DNA of 64,000 nt from Notolepis coatsorum (GCA_963971535.1 OZ020598.1:100027674-100091673), one strand, 5' to 3'. Shown: positions 42,127-55,616, numbered from the stretch's first letter. The notes: generated by a model from the letters alone, not told the origin. Program-made: numbers and translations.

Positions 42127-43218
42127 TCAATGTTCATTGTTCAAGGCTCTGATGGCCTGGGGGAAGAAGCTGAGCCTAAGCCTCTCCGTCCTAGTAGCTG
42201 GGGTTCGCAGGCGTCTGCCTGACCTCAGCAGATGGAACTGGCTGTTATTGGGGTGGTGGGGGTCTTTCATTATTCTGCAGGCTCTGGATGTGCACCTCTT
42301 GTTGTATAGAACCTGCAGGGGAGGTAGCGCAATACCCGTGGTACGCTCGGCTGAGCGCACCACTCTCTGTAGGGCCTTCTTGTCCTGTGCCGTGCTGTTT
42401 CCATACCAGGCAGTGATGTTTCCGGTCAAGATGCTCTCTACAGCTCCTGAGTAGAAGGACTGGAGTATCTTCCCCGATACTCTGAACTTCCTTAACTGTC
42501 TCAGGTGGTAGAGGCGCTGCTTCGCTTTCTTTATTACTGTGTCTATGTGTGTTGACCATGTCAGATCCTCTGAGATGTGGACCCCCAGGTACTTAAAGCT
42601 GCTCACCCTGTCCACGGTAGCCCCGTTAATCATCAGTGGTGTGTGTGTCTCCTGCTGTCCTCTCCTATAATCCACGATCAGCTCTTTGGTTTTACCAATG
42701 TTCAGGAGCAGGCTGTTGTCCTGGCACCAGCGTTCCAGTACCTCAACCTCCTCCCGGTAGGCCTTCTCGTCGTTGTCCGAGATCAGCCCCACCACCACCG
42801 TGTCGTCTGCGAACTTCACTATGGAGTTGGAGCTGAACTTGGCCACACAATCGTGTGTGTAGAGTGAGTACAGCAGGGGGCTTAGAACACAGCCCTGGGG
42901 GGACCCGATGCTCAGGGTGATGGTGTTGGAGGTCTGACCCCCCACCCTGACCGCCTGGGGTCTTTCACTCAGAAAGTCCAGTACCCAGGCGCTCAGGGCG
43001 GAGCTCAGACCCAGCTCGATCAGCTTGTCCACCAGTCTGGTGGGGACTATGGTGTTGAACGCTGAGCTGTAGTCAATGAACAACAGTCTCACATAGCCCC
43101 CCTTCTGACGGTCAAGGTGGGAGAGAGTGCTGTGCAGTACCTGGGAGACCGCGTCGTCAGTGGACCTGTTTGTCCTGTATGCAAATTGCATAGGGTCCAT
43201 ATCACTGGGGAGGGAGGC
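42127..43218 (-). pseudogene. Rex1-type reverse transcriptase, palm to C-terminus
   Basis: A 360-codon open minus-strand frame with an intact catalytic core: MQFAYRTNRSTDDAVSQVLH, LFIDYSSAFNTIVPTRLVDK (first Asp), SIGSPQGCVLSPLLYSLYTH, and KFADDTVVVGLISDNDE (FADD). The thumb and tail follow (SFKYLGVHISEDLTWS, AVESILTGNITAWYGNST, RIMKDPHHPNN). The upstream fingers lie beyond a hAT insertion, so the full protein cannot be made. Confidence 0.92.
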
Positions 43219-43295
43219 ATGGACCGCGGAACGCATTTGGAATAGGTATGGCCAATTAATGAATTAATGAATTAATGAATTAATGAATTAATGAA

Positions 43296-43517
43296 TTAAT
43301 AAAAAAAAAATAAAAAAAAGGGTTTTTTTTTTACACTCCAAAAGTTGGTAGGGCGTTGGTAGGAAACGTGTACCTGGTGGTAGTCCATGGCCTCTCTGTG
43401 GTATTTGCTACTCTCATGTTTTTTAAAGGCATGTACAGCGTTTTTCCAATTTTGAAATCCAAGCACTGAAAATGCATTCTCGTTGGTTTTGCTTAAACCA
43501 GAACCGAGTCCTTTCAT
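43296..43517 (-). pseudogene. TTF-type zinc finger remnant (hAT/ZMYM-like transposase N-terminus)
   Basis: A 73-codon minus-strand frame contains AFSVLGFQNWKNAVHAFKKH and ESSKYHREAMDYHQ. This pattern (GF-x-x-W-x-x-A ... F-x-x-H-x-x-S-x-x-H) is seen in the DNA-binding TTF finger at the N-terminus of ZMYM-like hAT transposases. The catalytic domain is absent. Confidence 0.7.
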
Positions 43518-43788
43518 TGTCCAAAGATGACATTGTGTACAGAACAGTTTTGCTCTTGTTTGGCAAAACGTTAGCCATCTGTGGTCCTTGAACCACTTGG
43601 AATGAACAGACCTATTTCTCTGAGATGTACCTTCTCCCTGTATCCGTTTTGTACCTGCAAGAACAGCGGGGTCATCTCACTCATCTGGTTGATTGGACTT
43701 TGATAGATCCCTGCAGCACTCACACTGCACACTGCGCAGACGTAAATGTATTTGCTGATATACATTTGACTGTTAATGTTAATTAATG

Positions 43789-43966
<178 letters not shown>

Positions 43967-44007
43967 AGTTATTAATGTTTACATAATGTTTGAGTTTGAT
44001 ACACCCA

Positions 44008-44545
44008 GGGGCGGACCTAGCACATTTGGCGCCCTAGGCGAGGTTCACCACTGCGCGCCCCCCCCCCCCCCCCCCCCCAAAAATCAAATCAAAACATCGC
44101 AGCGCTACCAACCGGTTAACCCTTTTCACTGCGACAATACACAGAAGGTTAACCCTTTCACGACCGTCGGTTGTGTGATAATAAAGGGTTAACCCTCCGT
44201 CGTGTGGCAGTGAAAGGGTTAACAGTTATACAGTAAAGTACTGCACCTTTATTTTTTACAAGCAAGAACAAGAGCTAAGAATAAATGTAAAGTGCACACT
44301 AAAGAATTAAAACAAATAAACAACTTAGCTAACACACAATAATAATAATAACAATAACAAACAATAAAAGAATGTGCAAATTTGCTTTCAAAGAAAATTA
44401 AGAAGAAAGAAAGACTGTGAACATCTAAAGCTGAGGCTCAGATCGACCGACCGTTTTAGATTTTTGGCTCATTTTTCCTTATGTTAGAATATTTCTTATG
44501 TAAAAATAATGGTTGCAGAAATAGAGGGCGCCAAAACTGCGCAGA
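44008..44545 (+). mobile_element. hAT-type left-end fragment (CAGGGGCGGACCTAGC)
   Basis: CAGGGGCGGACCTAGCACAT, then GGCGCCCTAGGCGAGG and a poly-C tract (44058-44078), looks like the left end of a separate hAT element. An internal GAGGGCGCC at about 44527 may be near its other side. No target duplication was found, so the limits are guesses. Confidence 0.45.
44116..44222. repeat. TTAA-punctuated piggyBac-type TIR repeat, locus 3
   Basis: TTAA occurs at 44116, 44149, 44189 and 44219. Intervals begin or end with CCCTTTTCACTGCGACA, CCCTTTCACGACCGTCGG and GTGTGGCAGTGAAAGGG. The last interval is 26 bp, as in locus 1. Confidence 0.78.
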
Positions 44546-44663
44546 GCAAAACAAATTAAAAATTAAAAATTAAAAAAATAAATAAATTTTTATTTTATTT
44601 TTTTTACACCCCAAACGTTGGTAGGGCCGCGGCCCTACTGGCCATACCGGTTCCGCGGTCCAT

Positions 44664-45409
44664 GGAGGGAGGCACAAATGTGGTCCTTGGACCAGCCTCT
44701 CTAAACATTTCAATGACCACAGAGGTGAGTGCCACCGGTCTGTAGTCATTTGGACATGTTGGGGAGGGTTTCTTCGGTACAGGGATGATGGTAGACATCT
44801 TGAAGCAGGCAGGGACCACTGACTCCGCCAGGGATTGATTAAATATGGCGGTGAACACCGGGGCAAGCTGGTTGGCACAGGAACTTAAGTATGCGTCCTG
44901 TTATACCATCTGGGCCAGCAGCCTTCCTGGTGTTCACCTGCATAAATGCTCTTCTCACACTGTGTTCCGACAACGAGAGAGCGCCCCCGCCCCCCCGCGG
45001 TTGCCCCACCCCCTCCACAACAGCCGGCGCGCCAGGGACGTCACTAGCCAGAGGGCTAGCGGCGACACTGTCTACACCGAACCGAGCGTAGAAGGAGTTG
45101 AGTTTGTCCGCGAGAGAGGCGTCGTCGCTCCCCATTGAGGGGGCGCTGACTTTGTAGTCAGTTATTGTCTTCAGTCCCCGCCACAAGCCTCTTGTGTCGT
45201 TTTGTGCCATTTGTGTCTCCAGTTTATCAGCATATGTCCTCTTAGCAAGTTTAACAGCCTTGCGCAGAGTGTAGACTGAAGCCTTGTACTCTTCCATATT
45301 TCCTGACTCTCTGCCCAGGTTATAAGCCGTGGTGCGAGAGTTCAGGGCTGCTCTAATAGTACTGTCCACCCAAGGTTTCTGGTTTGGGAAAACCCGCACC
45401 TTTTTCATG
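44664..45409 (-). pseudogene. Rex1-type RT linker and fingers
   Basis: Minus-strand frames 44839-45429 and 44604-44858 carry the region upstream of the palm: [52 protein letters not shown], then [20 protein letters not shown] and [17 protein letters not shown] frame change occurs near 44840-44880. The first six codons of the longer frame and its start Met derive from the L2 target, so there is no native start. The sequence is continuous with the palm once the hAT insert is ignored. Confidence 0.88.
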
Positions 45410-45653
45410 ACACTGGCTTCCGGTAACATTTAGAATTGATTTCAAGGTCCTCCTCCTTATATACAAAGTATAAACATTGCGATCATACTATTGAAGGTTC
45501 CAAGCCACAGTCTAAAGAAAATCGGGGATGCAGCCTTTGCTAACTATGCACCAAAGTTATGGTACACACTACCTATGGACATTAGGGAAGCTAGATCTCT
45601 TAATATTTTCAGAAATAAGCTAAAAACGTACCTCTTCACCATAGCCTTCTAAT
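45410..45653 (+). pseudogene. L2 RT C-terminus after the Rex1 insertion
   Basis: The plus strand shows the L2 motif WLPVTFRIDFKVLLLIYK at about 45415-45470. With breaks, it then gives LWYTLPMDIREARSLNIF and RNKLKTYLFTIAF up to the hAT MITE target duplication. It is not open. The L2 reading resumes at once beyond the Rex1 5' end. Confidence 0.8.
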
Positions 45654-46865
45654 CAGGGCCGCCTGGGAGAAATGCGAGGCCCTGTGCGAGATTTAAACGC
45701 GAGCCCCCCCACCCCCCCCCAAAAGGTAAAAAAAAAGATTTTTTTTTTTTTTTAATACAGTCAACATATTCGTAAATAATAGCGCTGCCCGAGGCTGGGC
45801 ATGATACAGTCAACATATAGCAAGAGAGAGAGCGAGAGAGAGCTCCTGTTCTACAGTCAATATACAGTGTACAGAGAGAGAGACACATTGGAAAGAAATT
45901 GAAATGCTATTTGGCCCTAAACAGAGAGTACACAGTGGCAGAATACCTGAGCACTGTGACTGAAGATCCTTGACTAGGTACAGACTCAGCGAGCACAGCC
46001 TAGCCATCGAGAAAGGCCGCCATAGGCAGACTGTGTGTGTTAGAAAGAGAGAGAGAGAGAGAGCATGTATGAGAGAGATAAGCAAAGATGACCCCCTAAA
46101 GGATATTCAACTTTTAATGAAAGAACAAAACAGAAGGAAAAGATAACTTCACAAAGGCAACATGAATATACATAGATCCAAAAGGACAAAGATCAACACT
46201 TAAATCCAAAGAGAAGAGGGTCTATACCAGAGAAAACAAAGCAGCAAGGAGCCAATGGCCGACAGCTAAAGGCTAGCCAGGTAGGCTACTGACACCAGGC
46301 CACACACAGCTTTGGCCAACGGCCCAAAGCTACCCAAGCTACACAAACGACCAAGACAATGAATTCACACACAGCACATGTCGTATCTCCAAATGTTGTG
46401 AAGTAACATATGTTTTGCCTGGAAAAAAACATCGTTATTAACAAAACATTCGGGAGGGGAAGGAAGGAAGAGTGGGGTAATGTCATGATTTTCATTAATC
46501 TTACCTGCACCAAGGAACGCAGGGCGAAAGGCCACAACACAGGTCTCCACGTTGACGAAAGGCCTCTCGCTGGCGGGACAAAAATAACCCCCTGCTATTC
46601 TCACGGCTAATGTCAATGGTCGTAGCACAAGCTAACAGCTAACTCAAGGCTAACTGATAGCATCAAACGAACGTTCCCAGCCGAGCGCAGCCGGCAGCTA
46701 ACGTCGTAGCTAAACAGCTAACTGGCTAACAGTTAGCTCAACCAGGCTATCGCTAACCATTAGCTAACGCAGAAGCAAGCTATGCGGCTACATACAGGTG
46801 CTGACACCAGGCCACACACCGTTAGCTACTAGTAGTACTACAACAGCTAGTCGGCCAGTTTAGCT

Positions 46866-46906
<41 letters not shown>

Positions 46907-47645
46907 TCCACGGCGGGAATACAATAGAGTTAATAGAATAGGTTAAAAACTCACCAAACGTCCAAGAGGATGGAGACAACCGCGTGGAGTTGACGAAGTT
47001 CATCTGCCAAACGACCATCCTCTTCATCTTGGCTGTATGCGCTGTCTCTAGGTTAGCTAACGCTAGTTAGCCTTTAGCTAAGCTAGCTACTAGCCGACAT
47101 CATCATGGCTATACCATGACAAGGCTCCGGCCATTTGTCCCGCCAGCGAGAGGCCTTTCGTCAACGTTCCTTGGTGACCGACCGACTGATAATGACCGAC
47201 CTCTTTCTTCGTCTTGGCTGGCATAACTAACCATAATAGTCAAAAGCTGCACGCGCAAAATAGTCAAACGCAGCTGACTCACGCCGGCGTACTACACATG
47301 ATGTAACTTCATGTAAGTAACCACTCCCTTCGTTGAAACCAATAGTATGTCTGCTGCAGAGCCCCAGAGGTTGAGCTCCAATAGTGAGTGTCTGCAGACC
47401 CAGGAACAAGTCAGACACATTCTACAAACGTGTCTAATGTGAAATATATAAGCATATAAGCAAAACTAGATTTTAGGTCTGTGATGGAAAAGGGCCTCGC
47501 GGGAAGGGGGGCCTCGCAAAAAAATAAATAAATAAAAAATAAAAATAAAAAAAATAATAAATAATTTTTTTTTTTTTTGCGAGGCCCCCCTTCCCGCGAG
47601 GCCCTGTGCGACCGCACTGCTCGCACACCCCCTGAGGCGGCCCTG
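45654..47645. mobile_element. Non-autonomous hAT-type element, copy 2 (CAGGGCCGCC termini)
   Basis: An exact 8-bp duplication CTTCTAAT lies at 45646-45653 and 47646-47653. The ends CAGGGCCGCC and GGCGGCCCTG are perfect 10-bp inverted repeats. GCGAGGCCC-rich subterminal blocks lie at both sides. The interior has (GA)n at 46872-46903 and GCTAGCTAAC-rich sequence shared with copy 1 (1871-4210), but it lacks that copy's minisatellite and foldback. No transposase frame. Length is 1,992 bp. Confidence 0.93.
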
Positions 47646-48049
47646 CTTCTAATACACCCCGCTGTTGATTGTACTGTAGCACTATTTTACTCTGGCCATT
47701 CTATTGCATAATTTTACTATCTATTCTACTATTCTATTATTGCACTGTATTATTGGTGTGCAAACCAGTCAACTTACAAAAAAGAGCCTGTTGGAGGATT
47801 TCAACAAGATAAATGCGACAACATTGCAAAATATTCCACTATAATATTTCAAAGTGAAGTAAAAAATATTATAATAATTATTTGATCATGTTAAATGATC
47901 ATTTGATCATGTTAAAAAAGGGGAAATAAAAAACATTTGTAACATTTTTTATTTATTTTTTTTTAATCAGTGGGGCACAGATGATCATCAGTAGGGCACG
48001 TGCCCTACTGATAGTGGTCTAAATACGCCGATGGTCATCAGCTTGCTAG

Positions 48050-49175
<1,126 letters not shown>

Positions 49176-49182
49176 GTATATA

Positions 49183-49587
49183 TTGTGACGAATCTGGTGG
49201 GGACCAGACTCGCCACGGTTCAAATACAAACAAATTCAAATGTCCACACAAGAGCAATATCAATCAATACAAGTATTTATTGAATTCAGGGCAGAATCCA
49301 GAGGGGAAAAGCAAAAGAATGGTCATGATTCAGGGGGTCAAAAACAGAAAATAGGCTTGCCGACAGAAAAAGGGATTGGTCACAATTCGGGGTAGTCGTC
49401 CAGTCCAGGGTCAGTACACAAGGGGGCATCTCAGCCAGTCCAGGGTCCAGTACACAAAAACCACCTACTCGCCTTCACCTCTCCTAATACTTCCTCTCAC
49501 CGTCACAACTCCGAATATCCAATCTCTCTCTCATTAACAACAACTCCAACTCCTACTCCGCTCAACTTACTCCTCTCTAACCTAGTG
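49183..49587 (-). other. LTR-like unassigned segment
   Basis: It begins TGTGACGAATCTGGTGGGGA. In minus orientation an AATAAATACTTG polyadenylation-like signal precedes that end, and GTCCAGTCCAGGGTC and GTACACAAG repeat twice inside. This would suit the 3' end of an LTR, but the other end was not found. Confidence 0.35.
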
Positions 49588-49975
49588 TTAACACATTCCC
49601 TGCCACGCTTATATCCATCAATGTTTGATCACTGCCACCAGTCTAAGCCTATGGAGATGTTTACCTTCTTTGCAGGGCTATAACTTTTTTAATTGTATTG
49701 CTAAATTGACATTACTATGGCCCATTCAACATCGATTATCTATCGTTCAGGATGTAGGAACGTTTTACTTTTTCATTCACAGGTTCATACGAAAATACCG
49801 TCTAGAATATAAATATGTTTTTATCGTTTTCTGCAGTAATTCCTAGAACGTGAGATATAGGCACAAACGCATATATAGATTATCAAATGCCGTTTGTTGC
49901 CGATCCACGCTATATAAAAGATTTCAACTGTACATGATCCTAAACGTTATGACTGATCATGCACGGATGAACGGA

Positions 49976-49994
49976 GGGGGGGGGGGGGGGGGGG
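49976..49994 (+). repeat. Poly-G tract, 19 nt
   Basis: Nineteen consecutive guanines in the piggyBac-like element, directly after ATGAACGGA. Confidence 0.97.
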
Positions 49995-50360
49995 TCATTT
50001 ATAATTCCATGATCGTTGTTAAATGCTTTATGTAGTATGGGTGCTATATTGATCAAAGCAGTTTGCATGGATAATAATAAAGAAACAGGCTGAAAGTAAC
50101 GTCAGCGTCCTCTTACCGTTGGGCGATGAGACTGGAGCAAAAATATCCCACTTATTTGACTGCGATCGAGTCGATCCATTTCCCGTTTGTAATACATAAT
50201 AATAATACACACCCAAATCATGTCGATTATTGAGTTATGGCAGCGATCCATATCCACGGTGTGTGGCTAGAGTCCCGCAACAATATGCGAGTGCCGGATG
50301 CATTTCGGAGACGCACAGAGGTCGACTCGGCCATTTCCGGTTTGGCAACTCGCCGATCAT

Positions 50361-50374
50361 CCACCAGGGGGCAG
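50361..50374 (+). promoter_or_regulatory. Candidate CTCF-type motif
   Basis: CCACCAGGGGGCAG matches every position of the vertebrate CTCF core consensus CCASYAGRKGGCRS. It lies in the piggyBac-like element, 146 bp before the solo LTR. Occupancy cannot be judged from sequence. Confidence 0.55.
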
Positions 50375-51260
50375 TATTGAAGCGTTGCAGAGATGTGCCG
50401 AGTCCCACTGCATCAGACCAGGCTCCATGAGGGAAATATGAATAACATGGCGAACATTTTTATTATGATCTCAATAACGTTGTACGCCGTGGAATGGCAG
50501 AATTAGCATGAACTTGAAACTGTAACGTTCCCAGGGCCGGGTCCGGCTATATGAATAACGGTGAACATTTCCTCCCTCCTGACAATGGTCGCCTACCTGG
50601 TCCCCTACCTCCTAACATTGGTCTACTACCTCCTCTACCTTCCTCTTGTGGCCAGACGAGCCAGTTGGTTCAGACACTGTTAATACATGTCATCACTCAC
50701 TTGCTTACTGTAATTAATGGAATGATTAATGGGATGTCACAGTGTATGTTGTTGTTGTTGAACTCCCCCACCCTGGTGTAAATTGGTTTCCCTGTGTAGT
50801 GTTGTTTGACGTATTGATTATTATTGGTAGTGTGTTGTTTTGCTCTGTGCTGTGTCTCCCCCCAGCTGGGGGCAATTAGTAATTAGGGTTGCTATTTATG
50901 TGTGGCTTGCCCTCAACTGGGTGTGGTGACATTCCTTCATGTTACCTGGTCCTGTGCTGTCGTTGTTCCTGTGCTGTATGTATCAAACATTCGTCCTATT
51001 AGTGTTGCTCTGTCCAAAAGTAAGTGTATATTAGTTTCTCTTTTGTCATCTTTGATTTTGTGTGTTATGTCCGTTTTCTGGTTAGGTTTGGTTTATAGTA
51101 AGTGTAACTGAGGGGTACAATTCCCTGACTGTATTGAAGAGTATGGTATATTAAACCACTACTAGTTATGTACTTTAATTACTGGCCATACAGTACATGA
51201 ATATATATGGTGAACACCCACACAAGAATACGGCAATGACACATAAAGTACTATTTAGAG

Positions 51261-52194
51261 CAGGGGTGGGCAATTATTTTTCCCGGGGGGCCGAATGAGC
51301 AACTGAAAATATGTTGGGGGGCCGGGCCAAAATTCCAAACTCAATTATGCATAATATACATTTTATTTCTATATAAAAAGCAGTAAATGGCATTGTTTTG
51401 ACCCCTGGTAAGAGTGTATGTTATTATTTGGCAATTAAAAGGTGAGGTTAGCTTTCAAAAATATAATTTATTCAAATTGAATTTATTTCCAAAATGATAA
51501 ACAAAATGTGAAACATTAATAACAAAGGGCATTTTGAGTTTCATATACTATTGAAACAAGGATTTTCTTAGCTTTCTAAAGACATCACATCATCTTATAG
51601 CAAAAATAAACAAGACATGTCACTGAACTGTGTAAAGAAAAGTGTCCCAGTTTTGTAGCCTTTTTTTACTTTACATGCCTATATTAAACATTTAATGTTT
51701 TCAGAACTGCAAAAAAAAGAAAAAAAATATCAAGTGTCCCATTTCACTTGTTATATTTCCACATTTTAGTGTTCTTCAGTTCTTTTTTTTTCATTCAGTG
51801 TGAGAAATCCAGTCTCTGTTGAGCTTTAACAAGTCCATCAAAGTCAGGTTGCATGTCTGAGGTGGAGATGCGAAGCACAGCTGCCAGATGTTCATCAGTG
51901 AGAGAGGATCTGTACCTGGACTTGGTAAACGTCATGACTGAGAATGTCTGTTCACATATGTAGGTGGATCCAAAGAGAACCAACATCTTCTGAGCATGTC
52001 TCCTAAGCGTATACTGTGCGTGTGAACGTTGACATGAAAAAAAAAGTAAAAAAATAAAATAAAAAAATATTAAAAAAAATATTTTTTTTAATTTTTTTTT
52101 TATTTTTTTTTATTATCATGTAATCTTTCGCGGGCCGGTCAGAATCATCCCGCGGGCCGGATCCGGCCCGCGGGCCGTACAATGCCCAGGTAAG
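51261..52194 (-). mobile_element. hAT element nested in the BEL/Pao LTR
   Basis: An exact 8-bp duplication ATTTAGAG lies at 51253-51260 and 52195-52202. The uninterrupted site is visible in the other LTR (about 58126-58133). The left end is CAGGGGTGGGCAATTATTTT. The complement of the right end (CTTACCTGGGCATTGTAC) is degenerate at its first bases. The right subterminal region is shared with the hAT at 21640-23974. A transposase scrap is at 51795-51986. It is younger than the BEL/Pao insertion. Confidence 0.93.
51795..51986 (-). pseudogene. hAT transposase C-terminal remnant, 63 codons
   Basis: The minus-strand frame contains MLVLFGSTYICEQTFSVMTF and SSLTDEHLAAVLRISTSD. This is the hAT dimerisation region, in the same alignment position as 23291-23827 (LTMFGSTYTCESSFSHMNAI there). 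Only the last few percent of a transposase remains. Confidence 0.85.
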
Positions 52195-53644
52195 ATTTAG
52201 AGGGTATTTATTACTATCAAAGCAACGTTAGGTTACAGATTGAGAATTATGCTTGCGCTTGTATGGCGAAGAACACACGTAAAGTAAGTCAAGAGCGTAA
52301 GTCAATGAGAATAATATGAATACTAAGATGGGTCTAAATTGACGCCACCTGTGGTATAGCAATTACATAGGGCACACTAGTACCAGCTGGAGACACTGGG
52401 GGGTTCCCTCCGGGTGTAAGGCCGGCCGGGTAGAGGAATGTTCGGGTACAAAGTCTGGGTCAACGAGGAATAATGAGGTTCCAGATACAGGAGCCAGTGC
52501 AGTACTCCCTTGATCAGTAGACAAAGCAACAGCTATAATCCAGTATGCTCGACAGCATGGAAGACAGCTAGCCAGCCTCTTCCTAGAGGCGGGCTCGAGT
52601 GATGATCCTCTCGGGGGGTAGATCCCAAACGATAGTGGGGTCGACGGTTCTCTGCTCCAGCAGTCACGGTACCAAAGCAATATAATCCAACCAGAAAAGG
52701 TTCTGCAGTCGCCGGTGTAGGTTCTCGGTGTACATATCCAACGGTTCTCGTCTAGGACTCCTCGGGTGGGGGCACGAGTTTAGGCCGCCCAGCCTGGATA
52801 AGTGCACTAGCTATATACACGACGAACCGGTGGTAATGCTGGTCACTGAAGAACGGTAGCCGCACGATACACTATAAATGATAGACTATTACTTCACATT
52901 AGAATAAGTCGAACTCAACGGTACTGCGTTAAACTCTGACACTTTAGCAATCTATTCGCACGCGGTTCTCAAGGCTCTATTCAGAGGCAAAGTTGCTCAC
53001 TTCACTGCACGTTGTCTCGTGGTGAAGGCATCAATGTTTAGAAGACAATACTAAGCTGTGTACACCTGCGCCGTATTTATACGTAAGGTGAATTATCTAG
53101 TGCCAACCTCAGTTCTGTCTCGTATTACTGCGCAGACCCTGGACATGTTGAGACATGCCCGGAGTTGCCTTTGAACTTGCCGTTGGGGGCTCGTCGTTGG
53201 CGCCTAGGGGTCGCTGTCCAATAGGAGAGCGAATATTATGGTCTGGTTTGTACCTAGGTAAAGGGACATTCCGTGTATATATATACAAATAATATACAAG
53301 GGATATCAAACGATATACAAATATTATACAAGGGATCTCAAGCAATAAATATATATATTCGGTTTAATCTGACCCTTTGTAACAGCCGCCACCTAATTAG
53401 TCCGCACCTAATTAGATAAAGCAAAGACAGATTAACCGTCTTGTCAACTACTCAATGTCTGTGTAGGGAGTAGGGCAATTTACAAAGTCAGTGGGTCATG
53501 ATCGTCATCAAGGGAGTCAGGGAGCCTTGGCAACTCTATCAGCCTCGCCACGGGTCGAGTGTGGCGGTGAGGCAGGTTGGCCCTCCTGGGTATACTGGGC
53601 TGTGCTCGCCACTGGCGACAGTCTGGTCGAGTCCGCTGGAAGCG

Positions 53645-54361
53645 TCATACTGCTTCTCTTCCATTCAGTATCCAATAGCGATGTCGGATCTCAGCAAAGA
53701 CTCTCTCTGCCCCAGCGTGGTGCACATCCTCGTCGTATTTCTTTATGATGAGCTCGGTGACCTTGTGTCGGCTGTTGAGGACTATAGGGAACTTGACGTC
53801 ATCCGTTAAGTCCGGGGCCCGTCTCAGACGACCACCCACTCTGATGAGGTCATGGGCGTCACGCTCAGGGGCCAAGTGGAGCAGTCTGCTGTCTGACGGG
53901 ACTGGCTTTGATCCCTGCAGACAGTCTAGCTCGTCGGGGAACGAGTCTCTTTGGGCTCGCTGTAGCAGAAGGAGTTCTGCTTCTTCGTAGTTAGCTGCAT
54001 TAATGTCAGTAGTGGAGGGAACCTCAGGGTGGTGCCACAGGAATGTCTTTAACTGCGCACTCTCAAGGGTGGGGCAGTCGTCTATGTTAGGGTCGGTGGG
54101 GACTGGTGTGTGCGTCAACCCACAGAACATAGATTTCTTGATCTCTGCCTCCTCTTGACTAGCCTCCCGTGGGGTGGGGTTAGGCCACTCTTCTTCCGGG
54201 AGCTTGAGGAACTCAGGACCGTCACTGTAGATATTGTGACGTGTGAGGTCATCTAGGGACATCCCCCGTGTGATGACATCTGCTGGGTTCTGTTTCGTGT
54301 CCACGTACCTCCAGCATGCTGATTCTGTTAAGTCTTGGATCTCTGTGATTCTGACTCCCAC
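53645..54361 (-). pseudogene. BEL/Pao pol: end of RNase H region and integrase N-terminus
   Basis: A 238-codon minus-strand frame. It has CWRYVDTKQNPADVITRG, the conserved motif that closes the RNase H-like region, then a linker, then HHAGAERVFAEIRHRYWI, the two histidines of the integrase zinc finger. It stops after GREAV, before the Cys pair. Only about 260 bp separate this stop from the LTR, so the integrase catalytic core (D,D-E) and everything after it is deleted. A frameshift near 54385 separates it from the upstream frame. Confidence 0.9.
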
Positions 54362-54374
54362 GAAGACCTTGTAT

Positions 54375-54827
54375 CTACACGAAATCGGACTGGATCCATG
54401 TGAGTACGGTCATGGAGTCTGACCACAGGATTGTTCTTTGCACCGGGATGGTGAGTTCACGTTGGATTAACGTGGCGAGTTGCGCGCCTACCAGGGCTGC
54501 GCAGAGCTCTAGACGCGGGATCGATTGTTGCTTGCGGGGGGCTATCTTTGAGCGAGCCAGGATGAAGGCTGTGTGTATTTCTCCTCCCTCCTCTCGGGCC
54601 CGCAAGTAAGCCACCGAGCCGTAGGCTACTTCTGAGGCGTCGCTGAAGACGTGCAGGTCCATCTGGCACGTCTCCAGCCGCACTGTGGGTGGGAAGTAGC
54701 TGCGGCGTATGTTCACATTTGGGAGCGAGTTGAGTTCTTTCTCCCACTCTCTCCAGGTGGAAGCGAGGTGGTCGGGTATGGGGTCATCCCAGCCCTGTTC
54801 CTTGTCCCACAGCTCTCGTACAATCAT
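54375..54827 (-). pseudogene. BEL/Pao RNase H-like region
   Basis: The minus-strand frame includes MDLHVFSDASEVAYGSVAYL (Asp), SIPRLELCAALVGAQLA (Glu) and ILWSDSMTVLTWIQS (Asp), the Pao RNase H signature. It lies in the same frame as the RT (54873-55616), separated by one in-frame stop at 54873-54875 that directly precedes a conserved YDPLG motif. The downstream end is a frameshift near 54385. Confidence 0.9.
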
Positions 54828-54872
54828 TTTCGCTCTGGTGGTGTAAGGTAGGATACATCCCAGCGGGTCATA

Positions 54873-55616
54873 TTATCTGGCGAGTGTTCTGTATACACTC
54901 CGTCTGGTGGTCGGTAGAGAGGTCGACCTTCCCTGCTCCGTGGTCAGGGGTGTGTATCTGTAATGGAGCGAGTCTGTTTTGAAGCGCCAGACTAGTCCTA
55001 ATGTCATTTCTTGGGCTTCACCTGGGATGGTCGCCATCCAGGTCTCGCTGCTTGCTGCCTTTGTCTCTGGGGAGAGGCTGCGCAGTACTTGAGGGTCGCT
55101 GCTGGCCCACTGCCGGAGATCAAAGCCGCCTTTGATCAGGGAGGCGCGGAGCTTGAGTAGGAGGGCTTCGGCTTCTTCTGGCGTCAAGACGCTTTGCAGA
55201 CAGTTGTCCACGTAGAAACTCCTCTCTACACTTTGTCTGACCTCCTCGTCAGCTGCTGGGTCCTCTGCGACATGTTTTTGCAGTGCGAATGTAGCACAGC
55301 ATGGGCTGCATGTGGTTCCGAAAGGGAGGACCTCCCATTGGTAGATGGATGGTTGCTCATCCCCGATCCTCTCTCTCCATAAGAACCGCAGTAGGGGCTT
55401 GTCCTCTTCTACTAGTCGCACCTGCAGGAACATCCCTTTGATGTCGCCGCTGATGGCCACCTTGTCTTGGCGGAAACGTAGTAACACGCCTAGTAGAGAG
55501 GGGCCGAGTGTTGGGCCGGGCAAGAGTTCTTTATTCAGGTTCTGTAGTCCGATCTGGTAGCTGCAGTTGAACACAATACGATCCTTACCGTTGTGGTGGA
55601 CCTTGTGGTGGGGCAC
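54873..55616 (-). pseudogene. BEL/Pao reverse transcriptase
   Basis: The minus-strand frame has RIVFNCSYQIG, AISGDIKGMFLQVRL (first catalytic Asp), WEVLPFGTTCSPCCATFAL and SFYVDNCLQSV. The catalytic box is YVDN rather than YVDD. I recall this as a usual variant in fish Pao elements, but have not checked. The real upstream part is joined through a frameshift near 55660 and a stop at 55772-55774. It synthesised element cDNA in virus-like particles. This copy is broken. Confidence 0.92.

Larger units (their letters stand above)
51103..53384 (-). repeat. BEL/Pao 3' LTR, interrupted by hAT
   Basis: It runs from TGTAACTGAGGGG to CCCTTTGTAACA. Removing the hAT (51261-52194) and one copy of its 8-bp duplication leaves 1,340 bp, the same as the 5' LTR. 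Confidence 0.96.
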
